Below are positions 24,462 to 37,611 of a stretch of DNA of 64,000 nt, one piece after another; position 1 is the first letter of the stretch, and every line of letters starts with the position of its first letter. The notes under the pieces were generated by a model. It saw only the letters and a list, made by a program, of their open reading frames with translations. It ran no database searches and was not told the DNA's origin. The position numbers and the translations under genes are program-made. The stretch is taken from the NCBI RefSeq assembly GCF_949987535.1, contig NW_026646037.1, positions 153,042 to 217,041 of the forward strand. Reading direction: 5' to 3'. This stretch comes from Balaenoptera acutorostrata (taxonomy: Eukaryota; Chordata; Mammalia; Artiodactyla; Balaenopteridae).

Positions 24462-24871
24462 TCAAGGGTAGCTTAGGGTTAGGGTTAGGGTTAGGGTACA
24501 GCTTAGGGTACGGGTTCGGGGAGGGGTTCGGGTAGGGCGTAGGGTATGGGTTAGGGTTAGGGTTAGGGTTAGTGTTAGGATTAGGGCTCGGTTTAGGGTA
24601 CGGGTTAGGATTAGGGTACGCGTTAGGGATACGGTAGGGGTTAGGGTTAGGGTACGCGTTAGGGTGGGGGTAGTTATTAAACCTATCACACTCTCTAGAT
24701 ACCCCTTAGCACGTAAAGGACTATTATTTGGGGGTCCAGCCATGGAGAAGAGTTTAGACACGAGGAGAAGATAAGGAACACACCCATTATCAAGAAATCA
24801 CAATGTGATTCTCTTTTTAAAGTGTTCCTTAAAACACTAGTGCTTAGGAAATCTATTGGAGGCAGAAGCAG
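24462..24871 (+). repeat. 410-bp monomer lacking TGAGGG and one TTAGGG
   Basis: Four TTAGGG units are followed directly by TACAGC, so hexamers 5 and 6 are missing. The preceding boundary reads CTACTGGAGG instead of CTATTGGAGG. The same combination is found at 43883-44292 and 58281-58690, one per HOR copy. Confidence 0.9.
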
Positions 24872-26556
24872 TCAAGGGTAGCTTAGGGTTAGGGTTAGGG
24901 TTAGGGTGAGGGTTAGGGTACGGCTTAGGGTACGGGTTCGGGGAGGGGTTCGGGTAGGGCGTAGGGTATGGGTTAGGGTTAGGGTTAGGGCTAGTGTTAG
25001 GGTTAGGGCTCGGTTTAGGGTACATGTTAGGATTAGGGTATGCGTTAGGGTTAGGGTAGGGGTTAGGGTTAGGATACGTGTTAGGGTGAGGGAAGTTATT
25101 AAACCTATCCCACTCTCTAGATACCCCTTAGCACGAAAAGGAATATTATTTGGGGGTCCAGCCATGGAGAAGAGTATAGACACGAGAAGATAAGGAACAC
25201 ACCTATTATCAAGAAATCACATTAGGATTCTCTTTTTAACCTGTTCCTTAAATCACTAGTGCTTAGGAAATCTATTGGAGGCAGAAGCCGTCAAGGGTAG
25301 CTTAGGGTTAGGGTTAGGGTTAGGGTGAGGGTTAGGGTACGGCTTAGGGTACGGGTTCGGGGAGGGGTTCGGGTAGGGCGTAGGGTATTGGTTAGAGTTA
25401 GGGTTAGGGTTAGTGTTAGGGTTAGGGCTCGGTTTAGGTTACGGGTTAGGATTAGGGTACGCGTTAGTGTTAGGGTAGGGGTTAGGGTTAGGGTACGCTT
25501 TAGGGTGAGGGTAGTTATTAAACCTATCCCACTCTCTAGATACCCCTTAGCACGTAAAGGACTATTATTTGGGGGTCCAGCCATGGAGAAGAGTTTAGAC
25601 ACGAGGAGAAGATAAGGAACACACCCATTATCAAGAAATCACAATGTGATTCTCTTTTTAAACTGTTCCTTAAAACACTAATGCTTAGGAAATCTATTGG
25701 AGGCAGAAGCAGTCAAGGGTAGCTTAGGGTTAGGGTTGGGGTTAGGGTGAGGTTTAGGGTACGGCTTAGGGTACGGGTTCGGGGAGGGGTTCGGGTAGGC
25801 CGTAGGGTATGGGTTAGGGTTAGGGTTAGGGTTAGTGTTAGGGTTAGGGCTCGGTTTAGGGTACGGGTTAGGATTAGGGTATGCGTTAGGGTTAGGGTAG
25901 CGGTTAGGGTTAGGATACGCGTTAGGGTGAGGGTAGTTATTAAACCTATCCCACTCTCTAGATACCCCTTAGCACGTAAAGGAATATTATTTGGGGGTCC
26001 AGCCATGGAGAAGAGTTTAGACACGAGGAAAAGATAAGGAACACACCCATTATCAAGAAATCACATTAGGATTCTTTTTTAAACCTGTTCCTTAAATCAC
26101 TAGTGCTTAGGAAATCTATTGGAGGCAGAAGCCGTCAAGGGTAGCTTAGGGTTAGGGTTAGGGTTAGGGTGAGGGTTAGGGTACGGCTTAGGGTACGGGT
26201 TCGGGGAGGGGTTCGGGTAGGGCGTAGGGTATGGGTTAGAGTTAGGGTTAGGGATAGTGTTAGGGTTAGGGCTCGGTTTAGGGTACAGGTTAGGATTAGG
26301 GTACGCGTTAGTGTTAGGGTAGGGGTTAGGGTTAGGGTACGCTTTAGGGTGAGGGTAGTTATTAAACCTATCCCACTCTCTAGATACCCCTTAGCACGTA
26401 AAGGAATATTATTTGGGGGTCCAGCCATGGAGAAGGGTTTAGACACTAGGAGAAGATAAGGAACACACCCATTATCATGAAATCACAATATGATTCTCTT
26501 TTTAAACTGTTCTTTAAAACACTAGTGGTTAGGAAATCTATTGGAGGCAGAAGCAG

Positions 26557-27186
26557 TCAAGGGTAGCTTAGGGTTAGGGTTAGGGTTAGGGTGAGGGTTA
26601 GGTTACGGCTTAGGGTACGGGTTCGGGCAGGGTTTCGGGTAGGGCGTAGGGTATGGGTTAGGGTTAGGGTTAGGGTTAGTGTTAGAGTTAGGGCTCGGTT
26701 TAGGGTACGGGTTAGGATTAGGGTACTCGTTAGGGTTAGGGTAGCGGTTAGGGTTAGTATACGCGTTAGGGTGGGTTAGGGTTAGGGTTAGGGTTAGGGT
26801 GAGGGTTAGGGTACGGCTTAGGGTACGGGTTCGGGGAGGGGTTCGGGTAGGGCGTAGGGTATGGGTTAGGGTTAGGGTTAGGGCTAGTGTTAGGGTTAGG
26901 GCTCAGTTTAGGGTACGGGTTAGGATTAGGGTACGCGTTAGGGTTCGGGTAGGGGTTACGGTTAGGGTACGCGTTAGTGTGAGGGTAGTTATTAAACCTA
27001 TCCCACTCTCTAGATAACCCTTAGCACGTAAAGGAATATTATTTGGGAGTCCAGCCATGGAGAAGAGTTTAGACACGAGGAGAAGATAAGGAACACACCC
27101 ATTATCAAGAAATCACATTAGGATTCTCTTTTTAAACTGTTCCTTAAAACACTAGTGCTTAGGAAATCTATTGGAGGCAGAAGCCG
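26557..27186 (+). repeat. Fused double telomere-like arm lacking one non-telomeric arm (copy A)
   Basis: A complete arm start (26568) runs for 34 hexamers to TACGCG-TTAGGG, then a 4-base TGGG, then a new full arm beginning TTAGGG four times at about 26777. The non-telomeric arm that should separate them is absent. The 630 bp equal two monomers minus 214 bp. The leftover TGGG breaks the 6-bp register, unlike the other length variants. The same structure occurs at 45979 and 60376. Confidence 0.93.
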
Positions 27187-30100
27187 TCAAGGGTAGCTTA
27201 GGGTTAGGGTTAGGGTTAGGGTGAGGGTTAGGGTACGGTTTAGGGTACGGGTTCAGGGAGGGGTTCGGGTAGGGCGTAGGGTATGGGTTAGGGTTAGGGT
27301 TAGAGTTAGTGTTAGGGTTAGGGCTCGGTTTAGGGTACGGGTTAGGATTAGGGTACGCGATAGGGTTAGGGTAGGGGTTATGGTTAGGGTACGCGTTAGG
27401 GTGAGGGTAGTTATTAAACCTATCACACTCTCTAGATACCCCTTAGCACATAAAGGAATATTATTTGGGGGTCCAGCCATGGAGAAGAGTTTAGACACGA
27501 GGAGAAGACAAGGAACACACCCATTATCAAGAAATCATATTAGGATTCTCTTTTTAACATGTTCCTTACAACACTAGTGCTTAGGAAATCTATTGGAGGC
27601 AGAAGCCGTCAAGGGTAGCTTAGGGTTAGGGTTAGGTTTAGGATGAGGGTTAGGGTACGGCTTAGGGTACGGGTTCGGGGAGGTGTTCGGGTAGGGCGTA
27701 GGGTATGGGATAGGGTTAGGGTTAGGGCTAGTGTTAGGTTTAGGGCTCGGTTTAGGGTACGGGTTAGGATTAGGGTACGCGTTAGGGTTAGGGTAGGGGT
27801 TAGGGTTAGTGTACGCGTTAGGGTGAGGGTAGTTATTAAACCTATCCCACTCTCTAGATACCCCTTAGCACGTAAAGGAATATTATTGGGCGTCCAGCCA
27901 TGGAGAAGAGTTTAGACACGAGGAGAAGATAAGGAACACACCCATTATCAAGAAATCACATTAGGATTCTCTTTTTAACCTGTTCCTTAAAACACTACTG
28001 CTTAGGAAATCTATTGGAGGCAGAAGCAGTCAAGGGTAGCTTAGGGTTAGGGTTAGGGTTAGGGTGAGGGTTAGGGTACGGCTTAGGGTACGGGTTCGGG
28101 GACGGGTTCGGGTAGGGCGTAGGGTATGGGTTAGGGTTAGGGTTAGGGCTAGTGTTAGGGTTAGGGCACGGTTTAGGGTACGGGTTAGGATTAGGCTACG
28201 CGTTAGGGTTAGGGTAGGGGTTAGGGTTAGGGTACGCGTTAGGGTGGGGGTAGTTATTAAACCTATCACACTCTCTAGATACCCCTTAGCACGTAAAGGA
28301 ATATTATTTGGGGGTCCAGCCATGGAGAAGAGTTTAGACACTAGGAGAAGATAAGGAACACACCCATTATCACGAAATCACATTAGGATTCTCTTTTTAA
28401 CCTGTTCCTTAAAACACTAGTGCTTAGGAAATCTATTGGAGGCAGAAGCCGTCAAGGGTAGCTTAGGGTTAGGGTTAGGGTTAGGGTGAGGGTTAGGGTA
28501 CGGCTTAGGGTACGGGTTCGGGGAGGGGTTCGGGTAGGGCGTAGGGTATGGGTTAGGGTTAGGGTTAGGGTTAGTGTTAGGGTTAGGGCTCGGTTTAGGG
28601 TACGGGTTAGGATTAGGGTACGCGTTAGTGTTAGGGTAGGTGTTAGGGTTAGGGTACGCGATAGGGTGAGGTTAGTTATTAAACCTATCCCACTCTCTAG
28701 ATACCCCTTAGTACGTAAAGGTATATTATTTGGGGGTCCAGCCATGGAGAAGAGTTTAGACACGAGGAGAAGATAAGGAACACACCCATTATCAAGAAAT
28801 CACATTAGGATTCTCTTTTTAACCTGTTCCTTAAAACACTAGTGCTTAGGAAATCTATTGGAAGCAGAAGCAGTCAAGGGTAGCTTAGGGTTAGGGTTAG
28901 GGTTAGGGTGAGGGTTAGGGTATGGCTTAGGGTACGGGTTCGGGGAGGGGTTCGGGTAGGGCGTAGGGTAAGGGTTAGGGTTAGGGTTAGGGTTAGGGTT
29001 AGGGTTAGGGCTCGGTTTAGGGTACGGGTTAGGATTAGGGTACGCGTTAGGGTTAGGGTAGGGGTTAGGGTTAGGGTAAGCGTTAGGGTGGGCGTAGTTA
29101 TTAAACCTATCACACTCTCTAGATACCCCTTAGCACGTAAAGGACTATTATTTGGGGGTCCAGCCATGGAGAAGAGTTTAGTCACGAGGAGAAGATAAGG
29201 AACACACCCATTATCAAGAAATCACAATGTGATTCTCTTTTTAAACTGTTCCTTAAAACACTAGTGCTTAGGAAATCTATTGGAGGCAGAAGCAGTCAAG
29301 GGTAGCTTAGGGTTAGGGTTAGGGTTAGGGTGAGGGTTAGGGTACCACTTAGGGTACGGGTTCGGGGAGGGGTTCGGGTAGGGCGTAGGGTATGGGTTAG
29401 TGTTAGGGTTAGGGCTAGTGTTAGGGTTAGGGCTCGGTTTAGGGTACGGGTTAGGATTAGGGTATGCGTTAGGGTTAGGGTAGGGGTTAGGGTTAGGATA
29501 CGCGTTAGGGTGAGGGAAGTTATTAAACCTATCCCACTCTCTAGATACCCCTTAGCACGAAAAGGAATATTATTTGGGAGTCCAGCCATGGAGAAGAGTT
29601 TAGACACAAGGAGAAGATAAGGAACACACCCATTATCAAGAAATCACATTAGGATTCTCTTTTTAACATGTTCCTTAAAACACTAGTGCTTAGGAAATCT
29701 ATTGGAGGCAGAAGCCATCAAGGGTAGCTTAGGGTTAGGGTTAGGGTTAGGGTGAGGGTTAGGGTACGGTTTAGGGTACGGTTTCGGGGAGGGGTTCGGG
29801 TAGGGCGTAGGGTATGGGTTAGGGTTAGGGTTAGGGTTAGTGTTAGGGTTAGGGCTCGGTTTAGGGTACGGGTTAGGATTAGGGTACGCGTTAGGGTTAG
29901 GGTAGGGGTTAGGGTTAGGGTACGCGTTAGGGTGGGGGTAGTTATTAAACCTATCACACTCTCTAGATACCCGTTAGCACGTAAAGGAATATTATTTGGG
30001 GGTCCAGCCATGGAGAAGAGTTTAGACACTAGGAGAAGATAAGGAACACACCCATTATCAAGAAATCACAATATGATTCTCTTTTTAAACTGTTCCTTAA

Positions 30101-32669
30101 AACACTAGTGCTTAGGAAATCTATTGGAGGCAGAAGCAGTCAAGGGTAGCTTAGGGTTAGGGTTAGGGTTAGGGTGAGGGTTAGGGTACGGCTTAGGGTA
30201 CGGGTTCGGGGAGGGTTTCGGGTAGGGCGTAGGGTATGGGTTAGGGTTAGGGTTAGGGTTAGTGTTAGGGTTAGGGCTCGGTTTAGGGTACGGGTTAGGA
30301 TTAGGGTACTCGTTAGGGTTAGGGTAGGGGTTAGGGTTAGGGTACGCGTTAGGGTGAGGGTAGTTATTAAACCTATCACACTCTCTAGATACCACTTAGC
30401 ACGTAAAGGAATATTATTTGGGGGTCCAGCCATGGAGAAGAGTTTAGACACTAGGAGAAGATAAGGAACACACCCATTATCACGAAATCATATTAGGATT
30501 CTCTTTTTAACCTGTTCCTTAAAACACTAGTGCTTAGGAAATCTATTGGAGGCAGAAGCAGTCAAGGGTAGCTTAGGGTTAGGGTTAGGGTTAGGGTGAG
30601 GGTTAGGGTACGGCTTAGGGTACGGGTTCGGGGAGGGGTTCGGGTAGGGCGTAGGGTATGGGTTAGGGTTAGGGTTAGGGCTAGTGTTAGGGTTAGGGCT
30701 CGGTTTAGGGTACGGGTTAGGATTAGGGTACGCGCTAGGGTTAGGGTACGGGTTAGGGTTAGGGTACGCGATAGGGTGAGGTTAGTTATTAAACCTATCC
30801 CACTCTCTAGATACCCCTTAGTACGTAAAGGAATATTATTTGGGGGTCCAGCCATGGAGAAGTGTTTAGACACTAGGAGAAGATAAGGAACACACCCATT
30901 ATCAAGAAATCACATTAGGATTCTCTTTTTAACCTGTTCCTGAAAACACTAGTGCTTAGGAAATCTATTGGAGGCAGAAGCAGTCAAGGGTAGCTTAGGG
31001 TTAGGGTTAGGGTTAGGGTGAGGGTTACGGTATGGCTTAGGGTACGGGTTCGGGGAGGGGTTCGGGTAGGGCGTAGGGTATGTGTTAGGGTTAGGGTTAG
31101 GGTTAGTGTTAGGGTTAGGGCTCGGTTTAGGGTACGGGTTAGGATTAAGGTACGCGTTAGGGTTAGGGTATGGGTTATGGTTAGGGTACGCGTTAGGGTG
31201 GGGGTAGTTATTAAACCTATCACACTCTCTAGATACCCCTTAGCACGTCAAGGACTATTATTTGGGGGTCCAGCCATGGAGAAGAGTTTAGACACGAGGA
31301 GAATATAAGGAACACACCCATTATCAAGAAATCACAATGTGATTCTCTTTTTAAACTGTTACTTAAAACACTAGTGCTTAGGAAATCTATTGGAGGCAGA
31401 AGCCGTCAAGGGTAGCTTAGGGTTAGGTTAGGGTTAGGGTGAGGGTTAGGGTACGGTTTAGGGTACGGGTTCAGGGAGGGGTTCGGGTAGGGCGTAGGGT
31501 ATGGGTTAGGGTTAGGGTTAGAGTTAGTGTTAGGGTTAGGGCTCGGTTTAGGATACGGGTTAGGATTAGGGTACGCGCTAGGGTTAGGGTATGGGTTAGG
31601 GTTAGGGTACGCGTTAGGGTGAGGGTAGTTATTAAACCTATCACACTCTCTAGATACCCCTTAGCACATAAAGGAATATTATTTGGGGGTCCAGCCATGG
31701 AGAAGAGTTTAGACACGAGGAGAAGACAAGGAACACACCCATTATCAAGAAATCACATTAGGATTCTCTTTTTAACATGTTCCTTAAAACACTAGTGCTT
31801 AGGAAATCTATTGGAGGCAGAAGCCATCAAGGGTAGCTTAGGGTTAGGGTTAGGGTTAGGTTGAGGGTTAGGGTACGGCTTAGGGTACGGGTTCGGGGAG
31901 GTGTTCGGGTAGGGCGTAGGGTATGGGTTAGGGTTAGGGTTAGGGCTAGAGTTAGGGTTAGGGCTCGGTTTAGGGTACAGGTTAGGATTAGGGTACGCGT
32001 TAGGGTTAGGGTAGGGGTTAGGGTTAGTGTACGCGTTAGGGTGAGGGTAGTTATTAAACCTATCCCACTCTCTAGATACCCCTTAGCACGTACAGGAATA
32101 TTATTGGGGTTCCAGCCATGGAGAAGAGTTTACACACTAGGAGAAGATAAGGAACACACCCATTATCACGAAATCACATTAGGATTCTCTTTTTAACCTG
32201 TTCCTTAAAACACTAGTGCTTAGGAAATCTATTGGAGGCAGAAGCAGTCAAGGGTAGCTTAGTGTTAGGGTTAGGGTTAGGGTGAGGGTTAGGGTACGGC
32301 TTAGGGTACGGGTTCGGGGAGGGTTTCGGGTAGGGCGTAGGGTATGGGTTAGGGTTAGGGTTAGGGTTAGTGTTAGGGTTAGGGCTCGGTTTAGGGTACG
32401 GGTTAGGATTAGGGTACTCGATAGGGTTAGTGTAGCGGTTAGGGTTAGGGTACACGTTAGGGTGAGGGTAGTTATTAAACCTATCCCACTCTCTAGATAC
32501 CCCTTAGCACGTAAAGGAATATTATTTGGGGGTCCAGCCATGGAGAAGAGTTTAGACACGAGGAGAAGATAAGGAACACACCCATTATCAAGAAATCACA
32601 TTAGGATTCTCTTTTTAACCTGTTCCTTAAAACACTAGTGCTTAGGAAATCTATTGGAGGCAGAAGCCG

Positions 32670-33007
32670 TCAAGGGTAGCTTAGGGTTAGGGTTAGGGTT
32701 AGAGTTAGTTTTAGGGTTAGGGCTCGGTTTAGGGTAGGGGTTAGGATTAGGGTACGCGCTAGGGTTTGGGTAGGGGTTAGGGTTAGGGTACGCGTTAGGG
32801 TGAGGTTAGTTATTAAACCTATCACACTCTCTAGATACCCCTTAGCACATAAAGGAATATTATTTGGGGGTCCAGCCATGGAGAAGAGTTTAGACACGAG
32901 GAGAAGATAAGGAACACACCCATTATCAAGAAATCACATTAGGATTCTCTTTTTAACATGTTCCTTAAAACACTAGTGCTTAGGAAATCTATTGGAGGCA
33001 GAAGCCG
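32670..33007 (+). repeat. 338-bp monomer (copy B)
   Basis: This is the copy B counterpart of 10732-11069, with the same loss of 14 hexamers and the same neighbouring monomers on both sides. Confidence 0.93.
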
Positions 33008-36000
33008 TCAAGGGTAGCTTAGGGTTAGGGTTAGGGTTAGGGTGAGGGTTAGGTTACGGCTTAGGGTACGGGTTCGGGGAGGGGTTCGGGTAGGGCGTAG
33101 GGTATGGGTTAGGGTTAGGGTTAGGGCTAGTGTTAGGGTTAGGGCTCGGTTTAGGGTACAGGATAGGATTAGGGTACGCGTTAGGGTTAGGGTAGGGGTT
33201 AGGGTTAGGGTACGCGTTAGGGTGGGGGTAGTTATTAAACCTATCCCACTCTCTAGATACCCCTTAGCATGTAAAGGAATATTATTTGGGGGTCCAGCCA
33301 TGGAGAAGAGTTTAGTCACTAGGAGAAGATAAGGAACACACCCATTATCACGAAATCACATTAGGATTCTCTTTTTAACCTGTTCCTTAAAACACTAGTG
33401 CTTAGGAAATCTATTGGAGGCAGAAGCAGTCAAGGGTAGCTTAGGGTTAGGGTTAGGGTTAGGGTGAGGGTTAGGGTACGGCTTAGGGTACGGGTTCGGG
33501 GAGGGGTTCGGGTAGGGCGTAGGGTATGGGTTAGGGTTAGGGTTAGGGCTAGTGTTAGGGTTAGGGCTCGGTTTAGGGTACGGGTTTGGATTAGGGTACG
33601 CGTTAGGGTTCGGGTAGCGGTTAGGGTTAGGGTACGCGTTAGGGTGAGGGTAGTTATTAAACCTATCCCACTCTCTAGATACCCCTTAGCACGTAAAGGA
33701 ATATTATTTGGGGGTCCAGCCATGGAGAAGAGTTTAGACACGAGGAGAAGATAAGGAACACACCCATTATCACGAAATCACATTAGGATTCTCTTTTTAA
33801 CCTGTTCCTTAAAACACTAGTGCTTAGGAAATCTATTGGAGGCAGAAGCAGTCAAGGGTAGCTTAGGGTTAGGGTTAGGGTTAGGGTGAGGGTTAGGGTA
33901 CGGCTTAGGGTACGGGTTCGGGGAGGGTTTCGGGTAGGGCGTAGGGTATGGGTTAGGGTTAGGGTTAGGGTTAGTGTTAGGGTTAGGGCTCGGTTTAGGG
34001 TACGGGTTAGGATTAGGGTACTCGATATGGTTAGGGTACGCGTTAGGGTGAGGGTAGTTATTAAACCTATCCCACTCTCTAGATACCCCTTAGCACGTAA
34101 AGGAATATTATTTGGGGGTCCAGCCATGGAGAAGAGTTTAGACACTAGGAGAAGATAAGGAACACACCCATTATCACGAAATCACATTAGGATTCTCTTT
34201 TTAACCTGTTCCTTAAAATACTAGTGCTTAGGAAATCTATTGGAGGCAGAAGCACTCAAGGGTAGCTTAGGGTTAGGGTTAGGTTTAGGGTGAGGGTTAG
34301 GGTACGGCTTAGGGTACGGGTTCGGGGAGGGGTTCGGGTAGGGCGTAGGGTATGGGTTAGGGTTAGGGTTAGGGCTAGTGTTAGGTTTAGGGCTCGGTTT
34401 AGGGTACGGGTTAGGATTAGGGTACGTGCTAGGGTTAGGGTAGGGGTTAGGGTTAGGGAAAGCGTTAGGGTGAGGGTAGTTATTAAACCTATCACACTCT
34501 CTAGATACCCCTTAGCTCATAAAGGAATATTATTTGGGGGTCCAGCCATGGAGAAGAGTTTAGACACTAGGAGCAGATAAGGAACACACCCATTATCACG
34601 AAATCACATTAGGATTCTCTTTTTAACCTGTTCCTTAAAACACTAGTGCTTAGGAAATCTATTGGAGGCAGAAGCAGTCAAGGGTAGCTTAGGGTTAGGG
34701 TTAGGGTTAGGGTGAGGGTTAGGGTATGGCTTAGGGTACGGGTTCGGTGAGGGGTTCGGGTAGGGCGTAGGGTATGGGTTAGGGTTAGGGTTAGGGTTAG
34801 TGTTAGGGTTAGGGCTCGGTTTAGGGTATGGGTTAGGATTAGGGTACGCGTTAGGGTTAGGGTAGGGGTTAGGGTTAGGGTACGCGTTAGGGTGGGGGTA
34901 GTTATTAAACCTATCACACTCTCTAGATTCTCCTTAGCACGTAAAGGAATATTATTGGGGGTCCAGCCATGGAGAAGAGTTTAGACACTAGGAGAAGATA
35001 AGGAACACACCCATTATCACGAAATCACATTAGGATTCTCTTTTTAACCTGTTCCTTAAAACACTATTGCTTAGGAAATCTATTGGAGGCAGAAGCCGTC
35101 AAGGGTAGCTTAGGGTTAGGGTTAGGGTTAGGGTGAGGGTTAGGGTACGGCTTAGGGTACGGGTTCGGGGAGGGGTTCGGGTAGGGCGTAGGGTATGGTT
35201 TAGGGTTAGGGTTAGGGTTAGTGTTAGGGTTAGGGCTCGGTTTAGGGTACGGGTTAGGATTAGGGTACGCGTTAGTGTTAGGGTAGGTGTTAGGGTTAGG
35301 GTACGCGATAGGGTGAGGTTAGTTATTAAACCTATCCCACTCTCTAGATACCCCATAGTACGTAAAGGAATATTATTTGGGGGTCCAGCCATGGAGAAGA
35401 GTTTAGACACGAGGAGAAGATAAGGAACACACCCATTATCAAGAAATCACATTAGGATTCTCTTTTAAACCTGTTCCTTAAATCACTAATGCTTAGGAAA
35501 TCTATTGGAGGCAGAAGCCGTCAAGGGTAGCTTAGGGTTAGGGTTAGGGTTAGGGTGAGGGTTAGGGTACGGCTTAGGGTACGGGTTCGGGGAGGGGTTC
35601 GGGTAGGCCGTAGGGTATGGGTTAGGGTTAGGGTTAGGGTTAGTGTTAGGGTTAGGGCTCGGTTTAGGGTACGGGTTAGGATTAGGGTACGCGCTAGGGT
35701 TAGGGTAGGGGTTAGGGTTAGGGTACGCGTTAGGGTGAGGGTAGTTATTAAACCTATCCCACACTCTAGATACCCCTTAGCACGTAAAGGAATATTATTT
35801 GGGGGTCCAGCCATGGAGAAGGGTTTAGACACTAGGAGAAGATAAGGAACACACCCATTATCAAGAAATCACAATATGATTCTCTTTTTAAACTGTTCCT
35901 TAAAACACTAGTGGTTAGGAAATCTATTGGAGGCAGAAGCAGTCAAGGGTAGCTTAGGGTTAGGGTTAGGGTTAGGGTGAGGTTTAGGGTACGGCTTAGG

Positions 36001-37611
36001 GTACGGGTTCGGGGAGGGTTTCGGGTAGGGCGTAGGGTATGGGTTAGGATTAGGGTTAGGGTTAGTGTTAGGGTTAGGGCTCGGTTTAGGGTACGGGTTA
36101 GGATTAGGGTACTCGTTAGGGTTAGGGTACGCGTTAGGGTGAGGGTAGTTATTAAACCTATCACACTCTCTAGATACCCCTTAGCACGTAAAGGAATATT
36201 ATTTGGGGGTCCAGCCATGGAGAAGAGTTTAGACACTAGGAGAAGATAAGGAACACACCCATTATCACGAAATCACATTAGGATTCTCTTTTTAACCTGT
36301 TCCTTAAAATACTAGTGCTTAGGAAATCTATTGGAGGCAGAAGCAGTCAAGGGTAGCTTAGGGTTAGGGTTAGGTTTAGGGTGAGGGTTAGGGTACGGCT
36401 TAGGGTACGGGTTCGGGGAGGGGTTCGGGTAAGGCGTAGGGTATGGGTTAGGGTTAGGGTTAGGGCTAGTGTTAGGGTTAGGGCTCGGTTTAGGGTACGG
36501 GTTTGGATTAGGGTACGAGTTAGGGTTCGGGTAGCGGTTAGGGTTAGGGTACGCGTTAGGGTGAGGGTAGTTATTAAACCTATCCCACTCTCTAGATACC
36601 CCTTAGCACGTAAAGGAATATTATTTGGGGGTCCAGCCATGGAGAAGAGTTTAGACACGAGGAGAAGATAAGGAACACACCCATTATCACGAAATCACAT
36701 TAGGATTCTCTTTTTAACCTGTTCCTTAAAACACTAGTGCTTAGGAAATCTATTGGAGGCAGAAGCAGTCAAGGGTAGCTTAGGGTTAGGGTTAGGGTTA
36801 GGGTGAGGGTTAGGGTACGGCTTAGGGTACGGGTTCGGGGAGGGGTTCGGGTAGGCTGTAGGGTATGGGTTAGGGTTAGGGTTAGGGTTAGTGTTAGGGT
36901 TAGGGCTCGGTTTAGGGTACGGGTTAGGATTAGGGTACGCGCTAGGGTTAGGGTAGGGGTTAGGGTTAGGGTACGCGTTAGGGTGAGGGTAGTTATTAAA
37001 CCTATCCCACACTCTAGATACCCCTTAGCACGTAAAGGAATATTATTTGGGGGTCCAGCCATGGAGAAGGGTTTAGACACTAGGAGAAGATAAGGAACAC
37101 ACCCATTATCAAGAAATCACAATATGATTCTCTTTTTAAACTGTTCCTTAAAACACTAGTGGTTAGGAAATCTATTGGAGGCAGAAGCAGTCAAGGGTAG
37201 CTTAGGGTTAGGGTTAGGGTTAGGGTGAGGGTTAGGGTACGGCTTAGGGTACGCGTTCGGGGAGGGTTTCGGGTAGGGCGTAGCGTATGGGTTAGGGTTA
37301 GGGTTAGGGCTAGTGTTAGGGTTAGGGCTCGGTTTAGGGTACGGGTTAGGATTAGGGTACGTGCTAGGGTTAGGGTAGGGGTTAGGGTTAGGGAAAGCGT
37401 TAGGGTGAGGGTAGTTATTAAACCTATCACACTCTCTAGATACCCCTTAGCTCATAAAGGAATATTATTTGGGGGTCCAGCCATGGAGAAGAGTTTAGAC
37501 ACTAGGAGAAGATAAGGAACACACCCATTATCACGAAATCACATTAGGATTCTCTTTTAACCTGTTCCTTAAAACACTAGTGCTTAGGAAATCTATTGGA
37601 GGCAGAAGCAG

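Larger units (their letters stand above)
8202..30139 (+). repeat. Higher-order repeat copy A (21,938 bp, 53 telomere-like arms)
   Basis: This is the first copy of the large HOR. Monomer starts are 8202, 8624, 9046, 9468, 9889, 10310, 10732, 11070, 11492, 11914, 12318, 12740, 13161, 13583, 14005, 14409, 14831, 15253, 15675, 16096, 16518, 16940, 17344, 17766, 18188, 18609, 19031, 19453, 19857, 20279, 20701, 21117, 21539, 21961, 22383, 22793, 23214, 23636, 24040, 24462, 24872, 25291, 25713, 26135, 26557, a telomere-only arm at about 26777, 27187, 27609, 28030, 28452, 28874, 29296 and 29718. Positions 8202 to about 18187 align with copy B at offset 21,938 and those from 20279 at offset 19,424 to 19,421. 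The difference is one extra six-monomer block. Long stretches are identical or nearly so to copies B and C. Confidence 0.95.
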
